Assembly (NCBI GenBank): GCA_946614255.1
Contig: CAMOGS010000065.1
Span: 1-11,444 of the forward strand
DNA: 11,444 bases
Origin: UBA3871 sp002392265
Lineage (GTDB): Bacteria > Bacillota > Clostridia > Peptostreptococcales > Anaerovoracaceae
Reading direction: 5' to 3'
Shown: one piece after another, positions 1 to 7,774 of the stretch
How positions within the stretch are numbered: the first letter of the stretch is position 1
Layout: the number at the start of each line of letters is the position of its first letter
Translations under genes and position numbers: made by a program
The notes under the pieces: model-generated
What the model saw: the letters and a program-made list of their open reading frames with translations, nothing else
Told to the model about the DNA's origin: nothing
The model's database searches: none

Positions 1-2130
1 CACCTGAGATTCGGCAAGAACCCTATCAGATCCACATATCTGGTAAAGACAGCCGACTTCGTAGCCTGCCACAATCAGGCATACCTCAAGATGTACGACA
101 TCCTAAGCGATATCAAGGACGGCGGCACATTCTTACTCAACTGCGAGTGGCACACTGTAGAAGAGCTCGACAAGAACCTGCCGGGCGATGTAAAGCGCGC
201 TCTCGCACAGAAGCACGTTAAGTTCTACGTTATCGACGCAGTAGCAGTCGGCGCAGAGCTCGGCCTCGGCAACAAGACAAACGCAGTGCTGCAGGCAAGC
301 TTCTTCAAGCTCGCAAAGATTATTCCTATTGACGATGCTGTAAAGTATATGAAGGAAATGATCGAGCACTCCTACGGCAAGAAGGGCGAGGCAGTCGTAA
401 AGATGAACTACGCAGCCGTAGACGCAGGCCTCGACAAGGCTGTGGAAATTGCAGTTCCTGCAGAGTGGGCGAACGCAAAGGACGACCCTGTACAGGCTGA
501 CAACGCTCCTGATTTCGTAAAGAAGGTTGTACGCCCTATCAACGCTTGCAAGGGTGACGATCTGCCTGTATCCGCATTTGCCGGCCGTGAGGATGGTCAT
601 TTCGACCTCGGCACAGCAGCTTATGAAAAGCGCGGTGTAGCGGCAACAGTTCCGCAGTGGGATGCAAGCAAGTGTCTCCAGTGCAACCAGTGCGCTTATG
701 TATGTCCGCACGCAACAATCAGACCTGTTCTTCTGACTGAGGAAGAGGCAAAGAAGGCACCTGCGGGCTTTGGCGCAGTGGACGGCAAGGGCAAGGGCAT
801 CGACCAATACAAGTTCAAGATTCAGGTTTCACCGCTCGACTGTCTCGGCTGCGGCAGCTGTGCACACGTTTGCCCGGCAAAGGAACCTGCTCTGACTATG
901 GTACCGCTTCACACTCAGCTAGGCGAAGCAGCAAACTGGGATTATGCAATGACAGTTTCCGAAAAGGAAAACCCTCTCGACAAGTACTCCGTAAAGGGAA
1001 GCCAGTTCGAGAAGCCTCTCTTCGAGTTCTCGGGCGCATGCGCAGGCTGCGGCGAAACTCCTTATGTAAAGCTGATTACACAGCTCTTTGGCGACCGTAT
1101 GCAGGTTGCAAACGCAACAGGCTGCTCATCCATCTGGGGAGCATCGGCACCAAGCATGCCATATACAAAGAACAGCAAGGGCCAGGGCCCTGCATGGTGT
1201 AACTCACTCTTTGAAGACAACGCAGAGTTTGGTCTTGGTATGTACACAGGCCAGAAACAGCGCAGAGAAAGAGTTGCCGAAGCAGCAAGGACACTTGTTG
1301 AGAGAAAGGCTCCTATTGCAAAGGAAGCACAGGCTTGGCTCGACACAATGGAAGACGGCGAAGCTTCAAAGGCTACAGCTGCTGCATTCCTCGAAGCGGT
1401 TAAAAGCTGCAACGGCGGAAACTGCGATGATCCGATCAGAAAGACGATTCTCGAAGGAGCAGACCTCCTTGTTAAGAAGAGCCAGTGGATCTTCGGCGGC
1501 GACGGCTGGGCTTACGATATCGGCTACGGCGGTCTCGACCACGTACTCGCTTCAGGCGAAGATGTAAACGTACTCGTACTTGATACTGAGGTTTACTCCA
1601 ACACAGGCGGACAGGCCAGCAAGTCCACACCGACAGGTGCTGTTGCAAAGTTTGCTGCATCCGGCATGAAGACAAAGAAGAAGGACCTCGGCATGATGGC
1701 AGCTTCCTACGGCTATGTATATGTAGCACAGGTAGCAATGGGTGCAAACCAGGCACAGCTCATCAAGGCTCTAAAGGAGGCGGAAGGCTACCACGGACCA
1801 TCGCTTGTTATCGCATATGCACCTTGTATCAACCACGGTATCAAGGGCGGCCTCGCAGGCGCACAGGAACGTATAAAGAAGGCTGTAGAATGCGGATACT
1901 GGCATATGTGGAGATTCAATCCGGAGCTCAAGGCAGCAGGTCAGAATCCGTTCATCCTCGATTCAAAAGAACCTGATCTTTCGAAGTTCAGAGACTTCCT
2001 GATGAACGAAGTTCGTTACAGCTCACTGCTCCGTGCATTCCCTGACACAGCAGAAGCACTTTATGCAAAATGCGAAGCTGAGGCAAAGGAACGCTACGAA
2101 GGCTATGTGAACATGGCAGCGGGAAAGTAG
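1..2130 (+). CDS. nifJ: Pyruvate:ferredoxin (flavodoxin) oxidoreductase, copy 1, C-terminal part
   Basis: Partial gene; the frame is open from base 1 and the first visible residues (HLRFGKNP) align with residue 466 of the complete paralogue at 4153-7668, so roughly 465 residues lie upstream of the window. The enzyme oxidises pyruvate with CoA to acetyl-CoA and CO2 and reduces ferredoxin in the cytoplasm. Visible are the EKR motif (AYEKRG), two CxxCxxCxxxCP ferredoxin clusters (Cys codons at 673, 682, 691, 703 and at 841, 850, 859, 871), the Cys ligands of the cluster near the thiamine diphosphate (TPP) (1039, 1048, 1123 and probably 1825), and the TPP site (GDGWAYDIGYGG, then DTEVYSNTGGQ) at about 1500-1615. 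No key residue is missing in the visible part and it ends normally at TAG 2128-2130, followed by a terminator. The ATG at 91 is internal and not the start. Compared with copy 2 it differs most between the proximal cluster and the TPP motif. Confidence 0.95.
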   Translation, partial: HLRFGKNPIRSTYLVKTADFVACHNQAYLKMYDILSDIKDGGTFLLNCEWHTVEELDKNLPGDVKRALAQKHVKFYVIDAVAVGAELGLGNKTNAVLQASFFKLAKIIPIDDAVKYMKEMIEHSYGKKGEAVVKMNYAAVDAGLDKAVEIAVPAEWANAKDDPVQADNAPDFVKKVVRPINACKGDDLPVSAFAGREDGHFDLGTAAYEKRGVAATVPQWDASKCLQCNQCAYVCPHATIRPVLLTEEEAKKAPAGFGAVDGKGKGIDQYKFKIQVSPLDCLGCGSCAHVCPAKEPALTMVPLHTQLGEAANWDYAMTVSEKENPLDKYSVKGSQFEKPLFEFSGACAGCGETPYVKLITQLFGDRMQVANATGCSSIWGASAPSMPYTKNSKGQGPAWCNSLFEDNAEFGLGMYTGQKQRRERVAEAARTLVERKAPIAKEAQAWLDTMEDGEASKATAAAFLEAVKSCNGGNCDDPIRKTILEGADLLVKKSQWIFGGDGWAYDIGYGGLDHVLASGEDVNVLVLDTEVYSNTGGQASKSTPTGAVAKFAASGMKTKKKDLGMMAASYGYVYVAQVAMGANQAQLIKALKEAEGYHGPSLVIAYAPCINHGIKGGLAGAQERIKKAVECGYWHMWRFNPELKAAGQNPFILDSKEPDLSKFRDFLMNEVRYSSLLRAFPDTAEALYAKCEAEAKERYEGYVNMAAGK

Positions 2131-2186
2131 TCTGGGGTACATCCGGGACAGAAAAAAGCCTTAGAACGTAAAATAAGGGCATATAA

Positions 2187-2217
2187 AGGGCAACCTCTTT
2201 CGGGGTTGCCCTGTTTT
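2187..2217 (+). terminator. Rho-independent terminator of nifJ copy 1
   Basis: A perfect 9-bp stem, AGGGCAACC (2187-2195) pairing with GGTTGCCCT (2204-2212), encloses an 8-nt loop and is followed by GTTTT. It lies 57 bases past the nifJ stop codon, in the direction of that gene. Confidence 0.85.
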
Positions 2218-2238
2218 AATGCGCGCGTATAAAAGACT

Positions 2239-2268
2239 AAAAAAAGACGGTCCCGAGAGACCGTCTTT
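2239..2268 (-). terminator. Rho-independent terminator of the SNF transporter gene
   Basis: A perfect 10-bp stem, AAAGACGGTC (2243-2252) with GACCGTCTTT (2259-2268), has a 6-nt loop. On the minus strand the stem runs into a seven-T tract (A-run 2239-2245 on the plus strand), so it fits the transporter gene that ends at 2304. It may also back up termination from the left-hand gene. Two hairpins in the 173-bp convergent gap would insulate the two genes from each other. Confidence 0.85.
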
Positions 2269-2303
2269 AATTGCATTTGTAAGTTTATTTCCTTTGCTAA
2301 ATC

Positions 2304-3710
2304 TTAGCCGAAGAGACCAAGACCGAAGAAGGAGTCAATCTGACCTAAGAGAATGAAGAGCATTCCCAGAGGAGCGATGAACTTAGCACAGAACATTGTA
2401 TATCCTGCAGCCTTCCAAGTGTGGCCACCTTCTGAAGCTTCCTGCTCTGCCTTGATCCACTGAGGTCCGAGCTTCCAGCCGATGATGAGTGACATGCACA
2501 GAGCACCGAGAGGCATCAGGATACCTTCTGACCAAAGATCGAAGAAGTCGAGCCAGCAGAATCCCATTGGCTGTGGAAGCCCACCGCCACCGAGAGCGTC
2601 TGCGGAAACGAGTGAAGATGTAGCGAGGATGATAAGAGCTTCTACTACGCAGATAGTCTTTCTGTTACCAACCTTTCCCTTGCGCTCCTTCATATCGATT
2701 ACAGAAGCTGCTGCAACCTCGAGGAGAGAAATGGAAGAAGTGATAGCTGCTACGAATACCAGGAAGTAGAAGAGGAATCCGAACAGTGCGCCCATGAAGC
2801 CGCCCATGTGGTTGAATACGTTCTGGAGAGTCATGAACAGGAGTCCAGGACCGCCGGAAGGTTCAAGTCCTGTAGCAAATACTGCAGGAAGTACAGCCAT
2901 ACCAGCCATAAGAGCGATTAATGTATCGCAGATTACGATGATTACTGCATTGGATTCGAGGTTTTCCTTCTTTGAGAGGTATGAACCGTAAGTGATCATA
3001 CAACCCATACCGAGGGACAGTGAGAAGAACATCTGACCGCCGGCTGTTGAAAGAACTCCGACAAAGTTTTCCTGAAGAGGCTGCATGTTAACTGCGAACA
3101 TGAATGCGAGACCAGCGCCTGCACCAGGTAATGTGCAGGATCTGATGATTACGATAATCAGGAGAACGAACAGTGCAGGCATTGCAACTGTAGTGAACTT
3201 TTCGATACCACCGGATACACCACCGATTACGATGAGCATTGTGATGAGAACGAAGATTGCACCGAATGCAACTGTCTGGCCTGTTGAGCTGATGAAGTTA
3301 CCGAAGTAAACGTCACCTGCTTCGCCGTTTACACCCCAGCTTGCACCGAAGATATCGCCAAGGTTAGCGATTGAGTACTTCAGGCAGTAGCCGCCGAGTG
3401 AGCAGTAGAATGAGAGGATGAGGAATGGGCAGATAAATCCGAACCAGCCTAAGATTGTGTACTTTGAGCTGAGTTCTCTGTAAGCACCCATTACGGACTT
3501 ACCGGTATAACGACCGATAAGTAACTCACCGAACATAATTACGAAACCTACTAATGCTGCAAGAACGAGGTAAATCAGCAGAAATGCGAATCCGCCGGAT
3601 ACACCCATCTTGTAAGGGAAACCCCAGATGTTACCAAGACCTACTGCAGAACCTACAGCGGCCATGATGAATCCAAAGTTACTCCCCCATTGATCCTTGT
3701 TTGAACTCAT
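2304..3710 (-). CDS. Sodium:neurotransmitter symporter (SNF/NSS) family amino-acid transporter
   Basis: A 468-residue, very hydrophobic protein with the LeuT-type fold, expected to be a Na+-coupled amino-acid importer in the cytoplasmic membrane. Near the N-terminus, G20, A22 and N27 (AVGSAVGLGNIWGFPY) match the TM1 Na+/substrate residues of LeuT with the same numbering. Residues 223-245 (AGGQMFFSLSLG) match TM6, residues 318-332 (TSSISLLE) match the TM8 sodium site, and D388/D391 (LDFFDLW) match the TM10 aspartates. About 11-12 membrane segments are likely, usual for bacterial members. The conserved gate arginine (WRFPY, Arg30 of LeuT) is Gly30 here. The ATG start at 3710 has an AAAGGAGGA ribosome site (3718-3726) 8 bases upstream. 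The gene stands alone between its own promoter and terminator, and divergent from PFOR copy 2. Substrate is not predictable; amino-acid uptake for 2-oxoacid fermentation would fit the neighbours. Confidence 0.9.
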   Translation of the reverse strand: MSSNKDQWGSNFGFIMAAVGSAVGLGNIWGFPYKMGVSGGFAFLLIYLVLAALVGFVIMFGELLIGRYTGKSVMGAYRELSSKYTILGWFGFICPFLILSFYCSLGGYCLKYSIANLGDIFGASWGVNGEAGDVYFGNFISSTGQTVAFGAIFVLITMLIVIGGVSGGIEKFTTVAMPALFVLLIIVIIRSCTLPGAGAGLAFMFAVNMQPLQENFVGVLSTAGGQMFFSLSLGMGCMITYGSYLSKKENLESNAVIIVICDTLIALMAGMAVLPAVFATGLEPSGGPGLLFMTLQNVFNHMGGFMGALFGFLFYFLVFVAAITSSISLLEVAAASVIDMKERKGKVGNRKTICVVEALIILATSSLVSADALGGGGLPQPMGFCWLDFFDLWSEGILMPLGALCMSLIIGWKLGPQWIKAEQEASEGGHTWKAAGYTMFCAKFIAPLGMLFILLGQIDSFFGLGLFG

Positions 3711-3743
3711 GGGAAAATCCTCCTTTAAATAATGGAAAAATTG

Positions 3744-3780
3744 CGCGTGTAACCGATGTTCTAGGTTTAAAAAACACGCG
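3744..3780 (-). promoter_or_regulatory. Leader hairpin in the SNF transporter mRNA
   Basis: CGCGTGT (3744-3750) pairs with ACACGCG (3774-3780), and the inner AACC (3751-3754) pairs with GGTT (3764-3767) across an asymmetric six-base bulge. The structure falls in the predicted 5' leader (start about 3799), ending about 20 bases before the ribosome site. On the mRNA strand it is followed only by CAATTTTTCC, so it resembles a weak attenuator or a stabilising hairpin. It matches no riboswitch that I recognise. Confidence 0.4.
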
Positions 3781-3805
3781 ATTACACTGATAATTATACA
3801 AGAAT

Positions 3806-3834
3806 ATTTTATTAAAAGTATACAGAAAAGTCAA
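3806..3834 (-). promoter_or_regulatory. Sigma-A-type promoter of the SNF transporter gene
   Basis: On the minus strand, TTGACT (plus 3829-3834) and TAAAAT (plus 3806-3811) are separated by exactly 17 bases. This predicts a start near 3799 and a leader of roughly 89 nt before the ATG at 3710. Confidence 0.65.
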
Positions 3835-4025
3835 TAATGTTTTTGTACATTGGACGGTACTGCTTTGCCAAAAATGTTTACTTCTTTGCTCATTATTTAC
3901 AAAATACAAAAGTTTCGTGCAAATACAATAGGCGGGGCAAAAAATTAAATAAAATAAGATTTTGTTAAAAATATTGCGAGGTTTTCGACCTAAATTTTCC
4001 TTAAAGTGAAATGAAACGGAATTAT

Positions 4026-4041
4026 GTTTCGCTATGCGAAA
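4026..4041. promoter_or_regulatory. Candidate operator dyad, site A (nifJ copy 2)
   Basis: GTTTCGCTATGCGAAA contains perfect 6-bp arms (TTTCGC 4027-4032, GCGAAA 4036-4041) around TAT. It ends 10 bases before the -35 box of nifJ copy 2. A further inverted GAAAC half-site lies at 4013-4017. Related dyads sit at 8606-8621 and 10326-10341. That it is an operator is inference; no binding protein is known from the sequence. Confidence 0.4.
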
Positions 4042-4051
4042 TATTCTAACC

Positions 4052-4080
4052 TTGACTAAATAAAAAAAAGTTAATATCCT
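4052..4080 (+). promoter_or_regulatory. Sigma-A-type promoter of nifJ copy 2
   Basis: TTGACT (4052-4057) and TATCCT (4075-4080) are 17 bases apart, giving a predicted start near 4087 and a leader of about 66 nt. Confidence 0.6.
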
Positions 4081-4086
4081 ATTTAT

Positions 4087-4139
4087 GTATGCGCTTTGAT
4101 GCATACGAGTAAAATCAATTAATCCAAACCTATTGATTT
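4087..4139 (+). promoter_or_regulatory. Two inverted repeats in the nifJ copy 2 leader
   Basis: GTATGC (4087-4092) and GCATAC (4101-4106) form a 6-bp hairpin with an 8-nt loop starting at the predicted transcript 5' end; as DNA the same dyad could be an operator just after the -10 box. A second pair, AAATCAAT (4112-4119) and ATTGATTT (4132-4139), spans 12 bases and ends one base before the ribosome site GGAGG (4141-4145). The second is AT-rich and would be weak as RNA. Confidence 0.35.
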
Positions 4140-4152
4140 CGGAGGCAATTAA

Positions 4153-7100
4153 ATGGCAAAAATTATGAAGATTTGTGACGGTAACGAGGCTGCTGCTTAT
4201 GTCGCATACGCGTTTACAGAAGTAGCAGGTATCTACCCTATCACACCAAGTTCACCGATGGCTGAAAAGACAGATGAATGGTCAGCTAACGGTAAAAAGA
4301 ACATTTTCGGTCAGCAGGTAAGACTCGTAGAAATGCAGTCTGAAGCCGGTGCAGCAGGTGCTGTTCACGGTGCCCTCGAAGCCGGTGCTCTCGCAGCATC
4401 GTTCACTTCCTCCCAGGGACTTATGCTGATGATTCCTACTCTGCACCGTATCTCCGGTCAGAGACATCCGGGAGTTCTGCATGTAGCATCCAGAACAGTT
4501 GGTACTCATGCATTCTCTATTTTCGGCGACCACTCAGACGTAATGAACTGCCGTCAGACAGGATTTGCAATGCTGTCATCCGGTAGCGTACAGGAAATCA
4601 TGGACCTCGGCGGAATTGCTCACCTTGCAGCAATCAAGTCCCGCATTCCGTTCATGCACTTCTTTGACGGTTTCCGTACTTCACACGAAATCCAGAAGGT
4701 TGAAGCTATCGATTACGAAGATTTCGCAAAGATGGTAGACTATGACGCTCTGGAAGCATTCAGAAAGAACGCTATCAATCCTGAAGAACCTGTAATGCGT
4801 TCCACAGTACAGAACCCTGATATTTACTTCCAGGTAAGAGAAGCAAACAATGCAGATTATGATGCACTTCCTGATATCGTTCAGGACTACATGGATCAGA
4901 TCAGCAAGCTCACCGGACGTAAGTACAAGCTCTTCAACTACTACGGCGTAAAGGATGCTGAAAGAGTCATCATCGCAATGGGTAGTGTCAGCGGCACAGC
5001 TCAGGAAGTAGTTAAGTACCTCAACGAAAAGGGAGAAAAGGTTGGCTTCCTCCAGGTACACCTCTACAGACCGTTCTCAGCAAAGCACTTACTCAAGGCT
5101 ATTCCAAAGACTTGTACAAAGATTGCTGTACTTGACAGATTAAAGGAAATCGGTTCCATCGGTGAACCTCTCTTTGAAGATGTCTGCACAGCATATATAA
5201 ATGAAGCAAACCGCCCTGCAATTTATGCGGGCCGTTACGGTCTTTCTTCAAAGGATACAACTCCTGCAATGATCAAGGCAGTATTTGATAACCTGAAGAA
5301 GACAAAGCCGCTCAATCACTTCACAGTAGGTATTGACGACGACGTAACTCACCTTTCACTGAAGGTCGGCAAGCCGCTCTTCACAGAACCAAAGGGCACA
5401 ATCGCTTGCAAGTTCTGGGGACTCGGTTCCGACGGTACAGTTGGTGCAAACAAGAACTCCATCAAGATCATCGGCGAGACTACAAACAAGTACTGCCAGG
5501 CTTATTTTGAATATGATACAAAGAAGTCCTTCGGTATCACAAAGTCCCACCTCCGCTTCGGTAACAAGCCGATCAGCTCGACTTACCTCGTAACAAAGGC
5601 TGACTTCGTTGCTTGCCACAACGAGCACTATCTTGAAAAGTATGACATCATCGAAGAACTCAAGCCAAACGGCACATTCCTCCTTAACTGCGAATGGTCC
5701 GAGGACGAGCTCGACGAAAAGATGCCTGTTCACATCAAGAACTACATCGCAAACAACAACATTAAGTTCTATATCATAAACGCTAACAAGTGTTCACAGG
5801 AAATCGGTCTCGGAAACCGCTCCAACATGGTACTCCAGGCTGCATTCTTCAACCTGGCAAAGGTTATTCCTGTAAAGGACGCTATCGAGCACATGAAGGC
5901 TGCTGTAAAGAAGACCTACGGCAAGAAGGGCGACAAGATTGTTAATATGAACATCGCCGCTGTAGACGCAGGTATCACGGCAGTAAAGGAAGTAAAGGTT
6001 CCTGCGGCTTGGAAGACTACAAAGACCGGCGCTGCAATGCCTACAATTGATCCGTCACTTCCTCCTATCATCAAGGACATCCTGATTCCTATCAATGCAC
6101 AGAAGGGCGACAGCCTGCCTGTAAGCACATTCCTCGGAACAAAGGACGGTACTATGCCGCTCGGAACTTCCGCATACGAAAAGAGAGGTATCGCAACAGC
6201 TCTTCCTGTATGGGATGCTACAAAGTGCCTCCAGTGCAACCAGTGCTCATTCGTATGTCCACACGCTGTAATCAGACCGTTCCTCCTCGACGAGAAGGAA
6301 GCAAAGAAGGCTCCAAAGGGCTTCGATATGGTTGACGCAAAGGGCAAGGGCCTTGAAGGACTCAAGTACGCTATTCAGGTCAGCACACTCGACTGCACAA
6401 GCTGCGGCTGCTGCGTAGCAAGCTGCCCGAAGAGCGGCGAAGCTCTCAAGATGGTTCCTGCTGCAGAGGTTTCTCTCGATCAGAAGAACTGGAACTATGC
6501 ACTTACAGTTGACGAAAAGGCTGACAAGATGGACATCTACTCAGTTAAGGGTAGCCAGTTCAAGCAGCCTCTCCTCGAGTTCTCCGGCGCATGCGCAGGC
6601 TGCGGCGAAACTCCTTACGTTAAGCTCCTCACTCAGCTCTACGGTGATAAGATTTACATCGCAAACGGCACAGGCTGCTCTCAGGCTTGGGGTGCTGCAA
6701 TGCCATGCATGCCATACTGCACAAACAAGGAAGGCAAGGGTCCTGCTTGGTCCAACTCCCTCTTCGAGAACAACGCAGAGTTCTCCTACGGTATGTGCCT
6801 CGCTGTAACTCAGCAGAGAGAAAACGTAAAGATCGACGTTACAGCTCTGAAGGGAATGAAGATTTCCGCAGGTCTTAAGAAGGCTATCGACAAGTGGTTC
6901 GACACTTACGACAACCTCGATGACAGTGCTGTAGCAAGCAAGGAGCTCATCGCTGCACTCAAGGCTGAAAAGGCTACAGGCGAAGAGAAAAAGCTCATCG
7001 ATACAATCCTCAAGAAGAAGAACCACCTCTCAAAGAAGACCATGTGGATGGTCGGCGGAGACGGCTGGGCTTACGATATCGGTTATGGTGGACTCGACCA

Positions 7101-7668
7101 CGTATTTGCAATGGGCGAGGACGTAAACGTTATGGTTATCGATACAGAAGTTTACTCCAACACAGGCGGACAGTCTTCAAAGGCTACTCCTGTCGGCGCT
7201 GTAGCTCAGTTCCAGGCAGCAGGTAAGAAGACAAAGAAGAAAGACCTCGGTCTTCTCATGATGTCCTATGACAACGTATACGTTGCACAGTGCTCAATGG
7301 GTGCAAATCCTAACCAGCTGATGAAGGCATTAAAGGAAGCAGAAGAGCACAAGGGACCTTCCATCGTTATCTGCTACACTCCTTGTATCAACCACGGTAT
7401 CAAGAAGGGTATGAACAACGCTCAGAAGGAAATGAAGGAAGCAGTAGAATCCGGTTACTGGAACCTCTATAGATACAATCCAAAGAACAAGGAATTCATC
7501 CTCGACTCCAAGGAGCCAAGCATGGATCTCATCGACTTCCTCCGCGGCGAAGTAAGATACTCGGCACTTGAAATCACATTCCCTGACAATGCAAAGACTC
7601 TCTTTGCGGAGGCAGAGGAAGCTGCAAAGGCAAAGTACGAGTACTACAAGAGCAGAGCGGCAAAATAA
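4153..7668 (+). CDS. nifJ: Pyruvate:ferredoxin (flavodoxin) oxidoreductase, copy 2, complete
   Basis: A single-chain 1171-residue PFOR converting pyruvate and CoA to acetyl-CoA, CO2 and reduced ferredoxin. Order of parts: pyruvate/TPP domain I with YPITPSSPMAE (T31), E64 and R114 (ASRTVGTHAFSIFGDH); domain II (about 260-410); the gamma-like domain III (about 415-640); the EKR motif (A674-G679); a two-cluster ferredoxin domain (C692, C695, C698, C702 and C748, C751, C754, C758); the proximal cluster ligands C814, C817, C842 and probably C1078; and the TPP site (GDGWAYDIGYGG 969-980, DTEVYSNTGGQ 997-1007). It has the usual length of clostridial and enterobacterial PFORs and lacks the extra C-terminal domain of the 1232-aa Desulfovibrio africanus enzyme. 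The ATG is preceded by GGAGG with a 7-base gap. It appears monocistronic, with its own promoter. It is richer in cysteine than copy 1 (C753, C852, C856, C882 are extra). All catalytic residues are present. Pyruvate is the family's substrate; another 2-oxoacid cannot be excluded. Confidence 0.97.
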   Translation: MAKIMKICDGNEAAAYVAYAFTEVAGIYPITPSSPMAEKTDEWSANGKKNIFGQQVRLVEMQSEAGAAGAVHGALEAGALAASFTSSQGLMLMIPTLHRISGQRHPGVLHVASRTVGTHAFSIFGDHSDVMNCRQTGFAMLSSGSVQEIMDLGGIAHLAAIKSRIPFMHFFDGFRTSHEIQKVEAIDYEDFAKMVDYDALEAFRKNAINPEEPVMRSTVQNPDIYFQVREANNADYDALPDIVQDYMDQISKLTGRKYKLFNYYGVKDAERVIIAMGSVSGTAQEVVKYLNEKGEKVGFLQVHLYRPFSAKHLLKAIPKTCTKIAVLDRLKEIGSIGEPLFEDVCTAYINEANRPAIYAGRYGLSSKDTTPAMIKAVFDNLKKTKPLNHFTVGIDDDVTHLSLKVGKPLFTEPKGTIACKFWGLGSDGTVGANKNSIKIIGETTNKYCQAYFEYDTKKSFGITKSHLRFGNKPISSTYLVTKADFVACHNEHYLEKYDIIEELKPNGTFLLNCEWSEDELDEKMPVHIKNYIANNNIKFYIINANKCSQEIGLGNRSNMVLQAAFFNLAKVIPVKDAIEHMKAAVKKTYGKKGDKIVNMNIAAVDAGITAVKEVKVPAAWKTTKTGAAMPTIDPSLPPIIKDILIPINAQKGDSLPVSTFLGTKDGTMPLGTSAYEKRGIATALPVWDATKCLQCNQCSFVCPHAVIRPFLLDEKEAKKAPKGFDMVDAKGKGLEGLKYAIQVSTLDCTSCGCCVASCPKSGEALKMVPAAEVSLDQKNWNYALTVDEKADKMDIYSVKGSQFKQPLLEFSGACAGCGETPYVKLLTQLYGDKIYIANGTGCSQAWGAAMPCMPYCTNKEGKGPAWSNSLFENNAEFSYGMCLAVTQQRENVKIDVTALKGMKISAGLKKAIDKWFDTYDNLDDSAVASKELIAALKAEKATGEEKKLIDTILKKKNHLSKKTMWMVGGDGWAYDIGYGGLDHVFAMGEDVNVMVIDTEVYSNTGGQSSKATPVGAVAQFQAAGKKTKKKDLGLLMMSYDNVYVAQCSMGANPNQLMKALKEAEEHKGPSIVICYTPCINHGIKKGMNNAQKEMKEAVESGYWNLYRYNPKNKEFILDSKEPSMDLIDFLRGEVRYSALEITFPDNAKTLFAEAEEAAKAKYEYYKSRAAK

Positions 7669-7705
7669 AGACCATCTTTGTTTAACTTCGATTAATAGGT
7701 AAATT

Positions 7706-7754
7706 AAAAACAGCAGCTCTTCCGAAAGGGAGAGCTGCTGCAATGAAGTTTTTT
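7706..7754 (-). terminator. Bidirectional terminator between nifJ copy 2 and the XRE regulator gene
   Basis: CAGCAGCTCTTCC (7711-7723) pairs with GGGAGAGCTGCTG (7728-7740), including one G-U pair, closed by a GAAA tetraloop (7724-7727). On the minus strand the stem is followed at once by TTTTT (A-run 7706-7710), so it serves the regulator gene. On the plus strand a six-T run comes only 8 bases later (7749-7754), so termination of nifJ there is likely but less canonical. Confidence 0.85.
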
Positions 7755-7774
7755 ATTTACCTTTTTTTATTTAC
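7749..7774. repeat. Short tandem repeat of TTTTTTATTTAC
   Basis: The 12-mer occurs at 7749-7760 and again at 7763-7774, the second copy running into the stop codon of the regulator gene. It is probably a small slippage duplication in an AT-rich 3' region and has no evident function. Confidence 0.6.

Larger units (their letters stand above)
3711..4152. other. Divergent intergenic control region, SNF gene / nifJ copy 2
   Basis: This 442-bp AT-rich gap holds no convincing gene. It carries a minus-strand promoter with a leader hairpin for the transporter on the left and a plus-strand promoter with two leader inverted repeats for nifJ on the right. Between them lie a GTTTCGC/GCGAAA dyad and an isolated CAAAAGTTTCG copy (3907-3917) that also occurs at 8601 and, as CAAAAGTTTC, at 10321. 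The middle (about 3840-4010) shows nothing else I can name. Confidence 0.7.

Noticed and set aside
133..807. A 224-codon minus-strand open frame inside nifJ copy 1
   Set aside because: It is antisense to a well-conserved PFOR coding sequence; similar long antisense frames appear in copy 2, as expected from the codon bias.
3962..3979. Possible Rex (NADH-sensing repressor) operator starting TTGTTAA
   Set aside because: Only the left half fits the TTGTTAA-N4-TTAACAA pattern; the right half (ATTGCGA) matches at few positions and the site is far upstream of the -35 box.
3679..4104. A 141-codon minus-strand open frame across the SNF/nifJ gap
   Set aside because: It lies in AT-rich regulatory DNA, covers two predicted promoters, runs into the transporter gene in another frame, and its product resembles no protein family.
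2304..7668. Mobile-element origin of the nifJ duplication
   Set aside because: I see no transposase, integrase, terminal inverted repeats or target-site duplications around either copy, and the paralogues are too diverged for a recent event.
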